Positions 55,915 to 64,000 of a DNA stretch of 64,000 nucleotides are shown in pieces (the stretch's first letter is position 1; each line of letters begins with the position of its first letter). The DNA comes from CAIUMH01 sp963758555 (GTDB lineage Bacteria; Actinomycetota; Acidimicrobiia; Acidimicrobiales; RAAP-2), in NCBI GenBank assembly GCA_963758555.1, contig CAVWVW010000003.1:1240001-1304000 (forward strand), given 5' to 3'. A program made the translations under genes and the position numbers. Under the pieces are notes generated by a model. That model made no database searches and was not told the origin of the DNA. It saw only the letters and a list, made by a program, of their open reading frames with translations.

Positions 55915-56394
55915 GTGAGTGAAAACCCAACCAAGCTGACCCAAGAGACCCATGACCGGCTCTCAGCAGAGCTCGAGGACCTGACCACCAGAGGTCGGAT
56001 CGAGATCGCTCAGGCCATCGAATCAGCGCGAGCGCTTGGTGATCTGTCGGAGAACGGCGACTACCACGCCGCCAAGGATGCGCAAGGCAAGATGGAGGCC
56101 CGCATCCGCCAGCTCGAGGGCATCTTGAAGGACGCCGAGATCGTCGAGGGCAGCTCGGACTCGAGCGTCGTCGCCGAAGGTGCGACCGTGACCCTCCGCT
56201 ACGAGGGCGACGACGAGGACGACACCCAGAACTACTTCGTCGGCTCCATCGAGGAGCGCCAGGGCGACTTGCCCGTGGCCTCGCCCTCAGCCCCCCTTGG
56301 CGCAGCCCTCCTGGGCAAGGCCGTGGGCGACGTCATCGAGTACCAAGCACCGGGAGGATCCTTGAGGGTCGAGATCGTCAGCATCGGCGCATGA
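55915..56394 (+). CDS. greA: Transcription elongation factor GreA
   Basis: Rescues backtracked RNA polymerase by stimulating transcript cleavage. 159 aa: the N-terminal coiled coil carries the acidic tip LGDLSENGDYHAAKDAQG, followed by the FKBP-like domain (SIEERQGDLPVASPSAPLGAALLGK in part: SPSAPLGAALLG) and GDVIEYQAP. GTG 55915 with AGGAGG upstream. The stop overlaps leuC (ATGA), so greA-leuC-leuD are translationally coupled, an odd pairing of a general transcription factor with leucine genes. Confidence 0.93.
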   Translation: MSENPTKLTQETHDRLSAELEDLTTRGRIEIAQAIESARALGDLSENGDYHAAKDAQGKMEARIRQLEGILKDAEIVEGSSDSSVVAEGATVTLRYEGDDEDDTQNYFVGSIEERQGDLPVASPSAPLGAALLGKAVGDVIEYQAPGGSLRVEIVSIGA

Positions 56395-57791
56395 GCGGCC
56401 GGACCCTGCCCGAGAAGCTCTGGGACGCACACGTCGTCCACGAGGCCGAGGGAGAGCCCGACCTGCTCTTCATCGATCTCCACCTGATCCACGAGGTCAC
56501 CTCCCCCCAGGCCTTCGACGGCATCCGTCTCGCTGGTCGCACCGTGCGTCACCCTGAGCTCACCATCGCCACGGCCGACCACAACGTGCCAACGCTCGAC
56601 ATCGACAAGCCCGTCGCTGACCCGGTCTCGGCCAAGCAGCTCAGCGTGCTCGACGCCAACTGCGCCGAGTTTGGGATCACCTGCTATCCGATGGGCGACG
56701 TCAACCAGGGCATCGTGCACATCATCGGCCCAGAGCAAGGGCTCACCCAGCCAGGGATGACCATCGTGTGCGGTGACAGCCACACCTCCACTCACGGTGC
56801 CTTTGGTGCGCTCGCCTTCGGCATCGGCACCAGCGAGGTCGAGCACGTCTTGGCCACCCAGACGCTGCCGTCGATCCGTCCGAAGACCATGGCGGTCGAG
56901 GTGAACGGCTCGATCCCGCCAGGCGTCACCGCGAAGGACATCGTGCTGGCCATCGTCGGCGAGCTCGGCACCGGGGGCGGCATCGGCTACATGATCGAGT
57001 ACCGCGGCGAGGCCATCACGTCCCTCTCGATGGAGGGGCGCATGACCGTCTGCAACATGAGCATCGAAGCCGGTGCTCGGGCAGGGATGATCGCGCCCGA
57101 TGAGACCACGTTCTCGTACCTGAAGGACCGCGACCACGCGCCGCAGGGCGCAGCCTGGGACGAGGCGGTCGCCTACTGGTCGACGCTGCCCACCGACGAG
57201 GACGCCACCTTCGACAAGGTGGTCACCCTCGACGCCAGCACGCTCCAGCCGTTCGTCACCTGGGGCACCAACCCCGCACAGGTCGGTCCCATCGATGGCA
57301 GGGTCCCCGATCCGGCCGCGATCGATGACCCTGCTGACGCCGCGGCGGCGGCCCGGGCCCTGGCCTACATGGGCCTCGAGGGCGGCACGCCCATCAAGGA
57401 GATCGGCGTCGACACCGTCTTCATCGGCTCGTGCACCAACGCCCGGATCGAAGACCTTCGCCTCGCCGCCTCGGTGGTCGACGGCCATCAGGTGTTCAAG
57501 GGCATGCGAGCCATGGTCGTGCCCGGCTCGCACCGGGTCAAAGCCCAGGCTGAGGCCGAGGGCCTCGACAAGATCTTCGTGGCGGCGGGCTTCGAGTGGC
57601 GAGAGCCAGGCTGCTCGATGTGTCTGGCCATGAACCCTGACAAGCTCAGCGAGGGCGAGCGATCGGCGTCGACGTCGAATCGCAACTTCGAGGGACGACA
57701 GGGTCGAGGGGGCAGGACGCACCTGGTCTCCCCCGCCGTCGCCGCCGCCACCGCCGTCGCTGGCCACTTCGCCGCCCCGGAGGACCTCTAG
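56391..57791 (+). CDS. leuC: 3-isopropylmalate dehydratase large subunit
   Basis: 4Fe-4S isomerase converting 2- to 3-isopropylmalate with LeuD; it can also act on citramalate. 466 aa with LWDAHVVHEAEGEPDLLFIDLHLIHEVTSPQAF in part (DLHLIHEVTSPQAF), VCGDSHTSTHGAFGALAFGIGTSEVEHVL in part (GDSHTSTHGAFGALA), the cluster ligands in GSCTNARIEDLR and GCSMCLAMN. ATG overlaps the greA stop; leuD follows directly with no gap. Confidence 0.95.
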   Translation: MSGRTLPEKLWDAHVVHEAEGEPDLLFIDLHLIHEVTSPQAFDGIRLAGRTVRHPELTIATADHNVPTLDIDKPVADPVSAKQLSVLDANCAEFGITCYPMGDVNQGIVHIIGPEQGLTQPGMTIVCGDSHTSTHGAFGALAFGIGTSEVEHVLATQTLPSIRPKTMAVEVNGSIPPGVTAKDIVLAIVGELGTGGGIGYMIEYRGEAITSLSMEGRMTVCNMSIEAGARAGMIAPDETTFSYLKDRDHAPQGAAWDEAVAYWSTLPTDEDATFDKVVTLDASTLQPFVTWGTNPAQVGPIDGRVPDPAAIDDPADAAAAARALAYMGLEGGTPIKEIGVDTVFIGSCTNARIEDLRLAASVVDGHQVFKGMRAMVVPGSHRVKAQAEAEGLDKIFVAAGFEWREPGCSMCLAMNPDKLSEGERSASTSNRNFEGRQGRGGRTHLVSPAVAAATAVAGHFAAPEDL

Positions 57792-58385
57792 ATGAAGCCC
57801 GTCACCATCATCACGGGCCGAGCAGTCCCCTTGGACCGCTCGGACGTCGACACCGACCAGATCATCCCCTCCGACTGGCTCAAGCGCGTTGAGCGCACGG
57901 GCTTCGGGGCCGGTCTGTTCTCCGAGTGGCGAGACGACCGCTCCTTCGTCCTCAACCAAGAGGAGTACGCGGGCGCGTCGATCCTCATCGCTGGGATGAA
58001 CTTCGGCACGGGCTCCTCGCGTGAGCACGCAGTCTGGGCCTTGCTCGACTACGGCTTCGAAGCAGTCATCTCGCCGCGCTTCGCCGACATCTTCCGGAAC
58101 AACTCGACCAAGCAGGGCCTCTTGCCCGCTCAGCTCAGCGAAGCTGAGGTGCGCACGCTGCTCGAAGCCGTGGTGGCCGATCCCACCCTCGAGCTCACCG
58201 TCGACGTGGCCAAGGGAACCGTCGAGGCGCCTGCCATCGGCTTCACCGCGAGCTTTCCGCTCGACACCTTCACAAAGGACCGCTTCTTGAACGGCTGGGA
58301 CGACATCGGCCTCACGCTTCGGAACGAAGACGCCATCGAGACCTATGAGTCGTCTCGAGCCGACTTCATGCCGACCACCCGCTAG
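57792..58385 (+). CDS. leuD: 3-isopropylmalate dehydratase small subunit
   Basis: Swivelling small subunit that completes the LeuCD active site. 197 aa with AVPLDRSDVDTDQIIPSDWLKR, the signature GMNFGTGSSREHAVWAL (substrate-binding loop) and FADIFRNNSTKQGLLP. Starts on the base after the leuC stop. Confidence 0.95.
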   Translation: MKPVTIITGRAVPLDRSDVDTDQIIPSDWLKRVERTGFGAGLFSEWRDDRSFVLNQEEYAGASILIAGMNFGTGSSREHAVWALLDYGFEAVISPRFADIFRNNSTKQGLLPAQLSEAEVRTLLEAVVADPTLELTVDVAKGTVEAPAIGFTASFPLDTFTKDRFLNGWDDIGLTLRNEDAIETYESSRADFMPTTR

Positions 58386-58406
58386 CGGGCGGAGCTCCTC
58401 GCCGCC

Positions 58407-58853
58407 TCAACGAGGTGAGATGCGGTACTTGAACCAGCCCTCGAAGCGCTTGGCTCCCATCTGCTCGTAGAGAGCGATGGCGCCCGCGTTCCACTCGAGG
58501 ACCTCCCACTCGACGCGACCTTGTGACCGATCGATGAGCTCGCCCAGCAGCGCGGCCGCGACGCCGCGGCGTCGAAAGGCCTGATCGACGTAGAGGTCCT
58601 CGAGCCAGATGCCCGGCTGGCCCAGAAAGGTCGAGAACGTCGGGAACCACAGCGCGAAGCCGGCTGCGGTGTCGTCGTGCTCAGCGATGAGGACCCGGGC
58701 CACCGCGGTGGGGCCGAAGAGCGCGGCGCCATACTGCTCGAGCGTGGCGACGAACTCGGCTTCGAGCTCCTCGAAGATCGCCAGCTCGCGAGCCAGGCGG
58801 TAGACGAGCTCGAGATCCGCCTCGGTCGCGTCTCGGACCGTGAGGGTCGTCAC
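58407..58853 (-). CDS. GNAT N-acetyltransferase (diamine/thialysine acetyltransferase-like)
   Basis: A 148-aa acetyl-CoA-dependent acetyltransferase: TVRDATEADLELVYRLARELAIFEEL, FALWFPTFSTFLGQPGIWLEDLYVD, the acetyl-CoA loop QAFRRRGVAAALLGEL and LEWNAGAIALYEQMGAKR. The FSTFLGQPGIWLEDLYV stretch is typical of the spermidine/thialysine acetyltransferase branch. GTG 58853 overlaps the leuA stop (GTGA), so it is translated with leuA, although a link to leucine synthesis is not obvious. Confidence 0.88.
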   Translation of the reverse strand: MTTLTVRDATEADLELVYRLARELAIFEELEAEFVATLEQYGAALFGPTAVARVLIAEHDDTAAGFALWFPTFSTFLGQPGIWLEDLYVDQAFRRRGVAAALLGELIDRSQGRVEWEVLEWNAGAIALYEQMGAKRFEGWFKYRISPR

Positions 58854-60530
58854 CGAGCGCGGTTCGCAGCCGAGATGACCGCTTGGAGCGAGGCGTCGAG
58901 GATGGACGAATCCATGCCCACCCCCCACCACGTCGCACCCTGCTCGTCGGCCGCTTCGACGTAGGCGACGGCGGACGCCGACGAGCCTCCCGTCAAGGCG
59001 TGCTCGGAGTAGTCACGCACCTCGAAGGAGATGGCGAGCTCATCTTTGAGCCCCGAGCAGAGCGCATCGATCGGACCGTTGCCCTCTCCCTTGACCGTCA
59101 TGTGCTTGCCGTCCACGAGCAGCTGGGCGAAGACCGTGGTGTGCCCCGATCCTGTGGTCACCTCGCTCGAGAGCAGCCTGATCGAGGCATCATCAGCGAG
59201 GTAGGTGCTCTCGAAGGCATCCCAGATCTCTCCAGCCTTGATCTCGGTGCCGGTGTCCTCGGCAAGCGCCTGGACGGTCTTCGCGAACTCGACCTGAAGG
59301 CGCTTGGGCAGGTCCAAGCCATGCTCTTGGTCGAGCAGGTAGGCCACGCCGCCCTTGCCCGACTGGCTGTTGACCCGGATGATGGCTTCGTAGCTTCGGC
59401 CGGTGTGCTTGGGGTCGATGGGCAGGTACGGGACCTCCCACGACTCGTACTCGTCGCCGATCTGCGCCATGCCCTTCTTGATGGCGTCCTGGTGCGAGCC
59501 GGAGAACGCCGTGTAGACGAGGTCGCCGGCGTAGGGGTGCCGTGGGTGCACGGGCAGGCGGTTGGCCCACTCGGCGATGCGACGGACCTTGGTGATGTCG
59601 TTGAAGGCCAGCTCGGGGTCGACACCCTGTGAGAACAGGTTGAGCGACATCGTCACCACGTCGACGTTGCCGGTGCGCTCTCCGTTGCCGAAGAGCGTGC
59701 CCTCGATCCGGTCGGCACCTGCGAGCAGGCCCAGCTCAGCCGCCCCCACGGCGGTGCCGCGGTCGTTGTGCGGGTGGAGCGAGAGCACGAGCGACGCTCG
59801 GTTCTTGACCGTCCGCAAGAACCACTCGATGACGTCGGCATAGATGTTGGGCGTGTAGTGCTCGACGGTGGCTGGCAGGTTGAAGATCAAGGGATGCTCT
59901 GGCGTCGGCTCGATCACGTCCATGACCGCTTCGCAGATCTCGACGGCAAACTCGGGCTCGGTCCCCGTGAAGCTCTCGGGCGAGTACTCGAAGACCACGG
60001 TCGGTGCCCTCCAAGCCCTCTGCAAGCTGACGGCACAGCTTGGCTGCGTTCACGGCGATCTCGACGATGCCAGGCTTCTCGAGATCGAAGACCACCTTGC
60101 GCTGCAAGGTGGAGGTCGAGTTGTAGAAGTGGACGATGACGTTCTTGGCTCCCTCGATCGCCTCATAGGTCCGACGGATCAGGTCTTCGCGACACTGGGT
60201 GAGCACCTGGATCGAGACGCCCTCGGGGATCAAGTCCTCTTCGATGATCTGACGCACGAAGTCGTAATCGGTCTTGGATGCTGCCGGGAAACCCACCTCG
60301 ATCTCCTTGAAGCCGAGCTCGAGGAGCAGCTCGAAGAGCGCCATCTTTCGCTCAGGGTCCATCGGGTCGATGAGCGCCTGGTTCCCGTCGCGCAGGTCAA
60401 CGCTGCACCACCGAGGTGCCGCGGTCAGCTGGCGGTCGGGCCACGTGCGGTCAGAGAGGCTGAGCGGGAAGACCGGGCTGTAGAGCTCATGGGGCATGGT
60501 CCCCTTGTTCTGCGCCTTGGTGGCATCCAT
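58850..60530 (-). CDS. leuA: 2-isopropylmalate synthase (frameshifted)
   Basis: First committed enzyme of leucine synthesis: condenses acetyl-CoA and 2-oxoisovalerate. About 560 aa of the long actinobacterial/fungal type: APRWCSVDLRDGNQALIDPMD, FKEIEVGFPAASKTDYDFVRQ, FEYSPESFTGTEPEFAVEI, LSLHPHNDRGTAVGAAELG, FGNGERTGNVD, and a C-terminal regulatory domain ending LDASLQAVISAANRAR. A frame change near 60000 is explained by one extra C: removal restores GTDVVFEYSPESF. ATG 60530 follows AAGGGAG. The upstream leader contains a leader peptide and terminator. Confidence 0.95.
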
Positions 60531-60596
60531 CTTGCTAGCTCCCTTCTCATCGCCTCGTCTCCAAGCAGTAGAGCCCCGAAACCGTGTCCGCCCAAC

Positions 60597-60628
60597 AAAA
60601 AACCTCCTGGCCACTCGGGCGCAGGAGG
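60597..60628 (-). terminator. Intrinsic terminator in the leuA leader (attenuator)
   Basis: Minus-strand arms CCTCCTG and CAGGAGG (7 bp; inner pairs partly extend it) enclose a 12-nt loop and are followed directly by TTTTTTG. It lies 67 nt before leuA and 31 nt after the leader-peptide stop. Confidence 0.78.
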
Positions 60629-60636
60629 CTCACAGA

Positions 60637-60656
60637 CGAGCACGGTGTGGTGCTCG
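60637..60656 (-). other. Hairpin directly after the leuA leader stop
   Basis: Perfect 7-bp arms CGAGCAC and GTGCTCG around a 6-nt loop, beginning 3 nt after the leader stop codon. Same position as the hairpin after the leuB leader stop. Confidence 0.6.
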
Positions 60657-60659
60657 CCG

Positions 60660-60692
60660 CTAGATAAGCAGCAGGACGATGGTGGTCGTCAT
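60660..60692 (-). CDS. Leucine leader peptide upstream of leuA (MTTTIVLLLI)
   Basis: A 10-codon ATG ORF encoding MTTTIVLLLI and ending TAG. Six consecutive codons specify Ile, Val, Leu, Leu, Leu, Ile, the end products controlled by this pathway. It begins 8 nt after TAGCAT, with no ribosome-binding site, so the mRNA is probably leaderless. It is followed by a hairpin and an intrinsic terminator before leuA. The run of branched-chain codons next to a terminator is hard to explain other than by ribosome-mediated attenuation, though translation is not shown. Confidence 0.78.
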   Translation of the reverse strand: MTTTIVLLLI

Positions 60693-60700
60693 TGGTAGCA

Positions 60701-60728
60701 ATGCTAGCGGCTCACTGACCGACGTCAA
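60701..60728 (-). promoter_or_regulatory. Promoter of the leuA leader
   Basis: -35 TTGACG (60723-60728) and -10 TAGCAT (60701-60706), 16-nt spacer, 8 nt before the leader ATG. It overlaps the divergent promoter of the small membrane protein at 60751. Confidence 0.65.
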
Positions 60729-60738
60729 GCCCTCTGGC

Positions 60739-60744
60739 TACACT
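60739..60744 (+). promoter_or_regulatory. -10 box TACACT, probably leaderless
   Basis: TACACT ends 6 nt before ATG 60751. It sits just beyond the opposing leuA-leader -35 box, so the two promoters may interfere with each other. Confidence 0.45.
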
Positions 60745-60750
60745 GCGCCC

Positions 60751-60921
60751 ATGACACGCACGGTCAAGCTCGTGGTCCTCGCCGCCCTCGGCGCTCTCGT
60801 GGTGCTGGCGGTCGTCAAGCTGCGAGCGACGCGGCAGGCGACCGCTGGCCTCGATGCCGAGGGCTCGCTGCCCGGGAGCTTCGACACCTGGCCCGACGTC
60901 CCGCGCAAGCAGACGGCCTGA
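60751..60921 (+). CDS. Small single-pass membrane protein (unknown)
   Basis: A 56-aa protein with one N-terminal hydrophobic helix (VKLVVLAALGALVVLAVVKL) and a short polar tail containing SFDTWPDVPRK. I do not recognise it. The start is supported by a -10 box 6 nt upstream. It faces away from leuA and ends 33 bp from the convergent serA stop. Confidence 0.6.
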   Translation: MTRTVKLVVLAALGALVVLAVVKLRATRQATAGLDAEGSLPGSFDTWPDVPRKQTA

Positions 60922-60954
60922 GCCCACGCTCGGCGGCGCTCGTCGTACTCAGGC

Positions 60955-62526
60955 TCAGAGGGTGACCTGGTGGATCTCCGAGACTCCGTCGACGCCTCGC
61001 AGCTCGTCCAAGATGGCGTCGGGCACGACCTCGTCGGTCGAGAGCACCATCAACGCCGTACCCGCCACCTTGTCGGGCGCCACGGCCATCGAGGAGATCG
61101 AGAGCTTGGCTTCGCCGAGCACCGTGCCGATGGCACCGATGACTCCGGGTCGGTCGTCGTTGCGCACGACCAGCATGTGCGGCGCGGGAGGGACCTCGAC
61201 GCCGTGGCCCTCGACGCTCACGATCCGGGGCTCGACCTTGGTGCCCACTGACGCGAGGGTGCCCGAGACGCTGTGCTCGGCCGAGCGCACCGTGATCAGG
61301 TTCACGTAGTCAGGGCTGGTCAGCGTCGAGCTCTCCTCGACCTGCAGGCCCCGCAGCTCGGCCAGCGCCGGAGCGTTGACGTAGGACACCGGGTCGTCTG
61401 AGGTCGACGAGAAGAGCCCCTTGAGGATCGACAGCGTGAGGATCCCCGTTCCCGTGCCTGCAAGCTCGCCCTGGTAGGAGATCTCGACCTTTTGGAGGTT
61501 CGACTCCTGGAGGCAGCCGAAGAAACGACCGAGCTCCTCGGCCAAACCCATGAAGGGGCGGACCATCTCGGAGACGTCACCCGCCGAGACGTTCACCGCG
61601 AAGGGCACGAAGTCGCCCGCGAGGGCGAGCTCGACCTGCTCGGCGATCGTGGCGCCGGCCTTGTCCTGGGCCTCGACCGTCGACGCGCCGAGATGCGGGG
61701 TGACGACGACCTCGGGCAGCCCGAAGAGGGGTGACTCGGTCGTGGGCTCCTTGGCGAAGACGTCGATGCCTGCGCCACCGATGTGCCCCGACACGATGGC
61801 TTCGGCCAGCGCGTCCTCATCGATGATCCCGCCACGAGCAGTGTTGATGATGCGGAGGCCGGGCTTGCACTTCGCCAGCGTCTCGGCGTTGAAGAGCCCA
61901 AGGGTGTCCTTGTTCTTCGGCAGGTGGATGGTGATGAAGTCAGACTGCGAGAGGACGTCATCCAAGCTCATGAGCTCGACGCCCATCGTGCGAGCACGGT
62001 CGGCCGAGACGAAGGGGTCGTAGGCCACGAGCCGCATGCCGAAGGCCAGCGCTCGCTGCGCGACAAGCGCACCGATGCGACCGAGGCCGACGACGCCCAA
62101 GGTCTTCGAGTACAGCTCGACACCCTCCCACTTCGCTCGCTCCCACTTGCCGTTGACCAGCGCCGCGTGGGCTTGGGGGGTGTTGCGAGCCACCGAGAGC
62201 AGCAAGGCCATCGCCTGCTCGGCAGCCGAGAGGATGTTCGACTGCGGAGCGTTGACAACCATGACGCCGAGCTCGGTGGCCTTGGCCACGTCGACGTTGT
62301 CGAGGCCGATGCCGGCCCGACCGACGACGATGAGATCCGTCCCCGCTTCGAGGACCTCGGGCGTCACCGTGGTGGCCGAGCGGATGATCAGCGCATGGGC
62401 ACCCTTGATCGCGTCGAGGAGCTGCTCTGGCGAGAGATCAAGCTGGACGTCCACGTCGTGGCCGGCAGCAGTCAGCTGGTCGAGGCCCGGCTGGGCGATC
62501 TTCTCGGTGACGAGGACACGTGACAC
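60955..62526 (-). CDS. serA: D-3-phosphoglycerate dehydrogenase
   Basis: First step of phosphorylated serine synthesis. 523 aa, the long actinobacterial form: NAD-binding domain with LGVVGLGRIGALVAQRA, catalytic Arg/Glu/His regions (INTARGGIIDEDAL, VVVTPHLGASTVEAQ), an intervening ASB domain (about 320-450) and a C-terminal ACT domain (HMLVVRNDDRPGVIGAIG) for serine feedback. GTG 62526 is preceded by AAGGAG. It follows the aminotransferase gene by 37 nt on the same strand. Confidence 0.96.
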   Translation of the reverse strand: MSRVLVTEKIAQPGLDQLTAAGHDVDVQLDLSPEQLLDAIKGAHALIIRSATTVTPEVLEAGTDLIVVGRAGIGLDNVDVAKATELGVMVVNAPQSNILSAAEQAMALLLSVARNTPQAHAALVNGKWERAKWEGVELYSKTLGVVGLGRIGALVAQRALAFGMRLVAYDPFVSADRARTMGVELMSLDDVLSQSDFITIHLPKNKDTLGLFNAETLAKCKPGLRIINTARGGIIDEDALAEAIVSGHIGGAGIDVFAKEPTTESPLFGLPEVVVTPHLGASTVEAQDKAGATIAEQVELALAGDFVPFAVNVSAGDVSEMVRPFMGLAEELGRFFGCLQESNLQKVEISYQGELAGTGTGILTLSILKGLFSSTSDDPVSYVNAPALAELRGLQVEESSTLTSPDYVNLITVRSAEHSVSGTLASVGTKVEPRIVSVEGHGVEVPPAPHMLVVRNDDRPGVIGAIGTVLGEAKLSISSMAVAPDKVAGTALMVLSTDEVVPDAILDELRGVDGVSEIHQVTL

Positions 62527-62563
62527 AAGGGGCTCCTTGGGGGGAAGGGGACGGTCAGGAAGT

Positions 62564-63812
62564 CTAGGAGGCGACGTCTGCAGCGTCGGCGAAGAGCGCT
62601 TGGAGACGAGAGACGCCCTCGACCAAGTCATCGTCTCCAAGCGCGTACGACAGGCGGAAGTACCCGGGCGAGCCGAACGCCTCGCCGGGCACGACGGCGA
62701 CCTTGACCTCGTCGATGACGAGCTCGGCGAGCTCGGCGCTGGTGGTCGCCACACGGCCTCGAATCTCTCTGCCGAGCAGCCCGGTGACGTTGGGGAAGCA
62801 GTAGAAGGCACCCGAGGGCGTGGCGCAGCTGACCCCTTCGGTGGCGTTGAGCATCTCCACCATGACCTTGCGTCGGCGATCGAAGGCAGCACGCATCTCG
62901 TAGACGGCTGAGAGGTCGCCACTGACCGCTGCCAGCGCGGCCCGCTGGGAGACGTCAGCCACGTTGGAGGTGATCTGTGACTGCAGGTTGGTGGCGGCGG
63001 CGATGACGTCGCTCGGTCCGATGAGCCAGCCCACCCGCCAGCCGGTCATCGCGTAGGTCTTCGCCACGCCGTTGGTCACGACCCAGCGATCGCCGAGCTC
63101 CGGGCAGCGCACCGGGAGCGACTCCAAGGTCGCGTCCGTCGTAGAGCAGGTGCTCGTAGATCTCGTCGGCCAGCACCCAGACACCGCGCTTGGCAGCCCA
63201 TGCGCCGATGGCGTCGATCTGCTCGGCCGAGTACACCGCTCCCGTCGGGTTCGAGGGCGAGCAGAACACGAGCACCTTGGTCTGGGGCGACCATGCCGCC
63301 TCGAGCTGCTCGACCGTCGCGCAGAAGCCTGTCGACTCGTCAGTCGGCACGATCACCGGCACCCCGCCCACGATGGCGGCGGATTCGGGATAGGTGGTCC
63401 AATACGGTGCCGGGATGATGACCTCGTCGCCTGGGTCGAGCAGGGCGGCGAAGGCGTTGGCGATGGCGTGCTTGCCGCCGTTGGTGACGAGCACCTGGCT
63501 TGGATCGATGACCAGGCCGGAGTCGCGCTTGGTCTTGAGCGCGATCGCCTCTTTGAGCTCAGGCAGACCGCCGGCGGGGGTGTAGCGATGGTTCTTCGGG
63601 TCACGGGTCGCTGCGGCGGCCGCCTCGACGATCAGCGCAGGCGTCGGGAAGTCGGGCTCACCGGCACCAAAGCCGATCACGTTCTCGCCGGCGGCCTTGA
63701 GCGCCTTCGCTCGGGCGTCAACCGCCAGGGTGGCTGAGGGCTCCAGTGCTCCCAGCAGCGCCGAGACGCGGCGCTCAGCTGCCGTTCCGTGTGGGGTGCT
63801 CACGGATGCCAT
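62564..63812 (-). CDS. Aspartate-type class I aminotransferase (frameshifted)
   Basis: PLP aminotransferase of about 415 aa, AspC/AspB type I-gamma: IGFGAGEPDFPTPALIVEA, HRYTPAGGLPELKEAIA, VTNGGKHAIANAFAALLDPGDEVIIP, FCSPSNPTGAVYS, the PLP Lys in TNGVAKTYAMTGWRVGWL and FRLSYALGDDDL. A frame change near 63138 lies between LLYDGR and LESLPVRCPELG. ATG 63812; its start is only 10 bp from the divergent serC start. Its serine-pathway neighbours (serA, serC) suggest glutamate-linked amino-group metabolism. Confidence 0.93.
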
Positions 63813-63822
63813 GATTCCATAC

Positions 63823-64000
63823 GTGCCAGACATCCCCGACATCACCATCCCTGCAGCCCTCCTCCCGAGCGACGGCCGTTTCGGCGCCGGGCCTTCCAAG
63901 GTCCGAGCAGACCAGGTCAGCGCACTGGCGGCCGATGCTGCTCACTATCTGGGCACCAGCCATCGCCAGAACACGGTGAAATCGATGGTTGGTCGAGTCC
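63823..64000 (+). CDS. serC: Phosphoserine aminotransferase, 3' partial
   Basis: The first 59 residues of a SerC of the mycobacterial type: LLPSDGRFGAGPSKVRADQV and LGTSHRQNTVKSMVGRV. It converts 3-phosphohydroxypyruvate from SerA to phosphoserine. GTG 63823; the gene runs off the window end. It lies 10 bp from, and divergent to, the aminotransferase gene. Confidence 0.9.
   Translation, partial: MPDIPDITIPAALLPSDGRFGAGPSKVRADQVSALAADAAHYLGTSHRQNTVKSMVGRV

Noticed and set aside
56232..58028. 598-codon minus-strand open frame opposite leuC and leuD
   Set aside because: Antisense shadow of two intact leucine genes; composition is typical of third-position GC bias and no domain is visible.

Overview
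The window is about 64 kb of high-GC, densely packed chromosomal DNA from an actinomycete-type bacterium. An acidimicrobial relative is my best guess, not proven. Reasons: mycobacterial-type SerC, a long actinobacterial-type LeuA, a fused double-domain FadE, a SUF system with SufU, an LCP cell-wall enzyme, a RipA-like NlpC/P60 protein, many GTG starts, and -10 boxes (TANNNT) sitting 6-9 nt upstream of start codons as in leaderless mRNAs. I saw no tRNA, rRNA, insertion sequence, prophage or CRISPR.

Layout. 1-5948: fatty-acyl/CoA metabolism (carboxylase alpha chain, M20 amidohydrolase, monooxygenase-like protein, peroxiredoxin, fused acyl-CoA dehydrogenase). 6041-13131: envelope and accessory genes (secreted beta-propeller protein with an unknown Cys-rich domain, GT-C-like membrane protein, rhodanese-ThiF fusion, nitroreductase, sulfotransferase). 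13128-19903: PepA, cobalamin adenosyltransferase, divergent B12-dependent methionine synthase, RNA m5U methyltransferase. 19892-24184: lipoate block (lpd, an E2-like protein lacking its catalytic His, lipB, lipA). 24276-28650: RNase H, HhH-GPD protein, ThiE, hydrolase, acyl-CoA dehydrogenase, MBL protein. 28695-38560: a split SUF Fe-S assembly locus with two SufC ATPases, a Rieske-type ferredoxin and a small Cys-rich protein beside SufB. 38679-46510: oligopeptidase, RodZ-like protein, sugar epimerase, MBL protein, MutY, MaoC hydratase, methyltransferase. 44788-49093 also holds three enzymes of the lower ethylmalonyl-CoA pathway (Mch, Mcd, Mcl). 49322-51936: NlpC/P60 endopeptidase, Lgt, hypothetical. 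51968-60530: branched-chain amino acid biosynthesis (cimA, ilvE, leuB, greA, leuC, leuD, leuA). 60955-64000: serine/aspartate metabolism (serA, aspartate-type aminotransferase, serC).

The clearest regulatory signal is in the branched-chain block. Both minus-strand units, leuB-ilvE-cimA and leuA, are preceded by a promoter, a 10-codon leader ORF starting 8 nt after the -10 box (MLTTYPVAII and MTTTIVLLLI), a hairpin directly after the leader stop, and an intrinsic terminator before the structural gene. This is the layout of peptide-mediated transcription attenuation, apparently on leaderless mRNAs.

About fifteen genes, including housekeeping ones (metH, leuA, lipA, lipB, lgt, the aspartate aminotransferase), are interrupted by single-base frame changes, often at short C/G runs, while neighbours are intact. 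I read these mainly as sequencing or assembly indels, so these genes are annotated across their full span.
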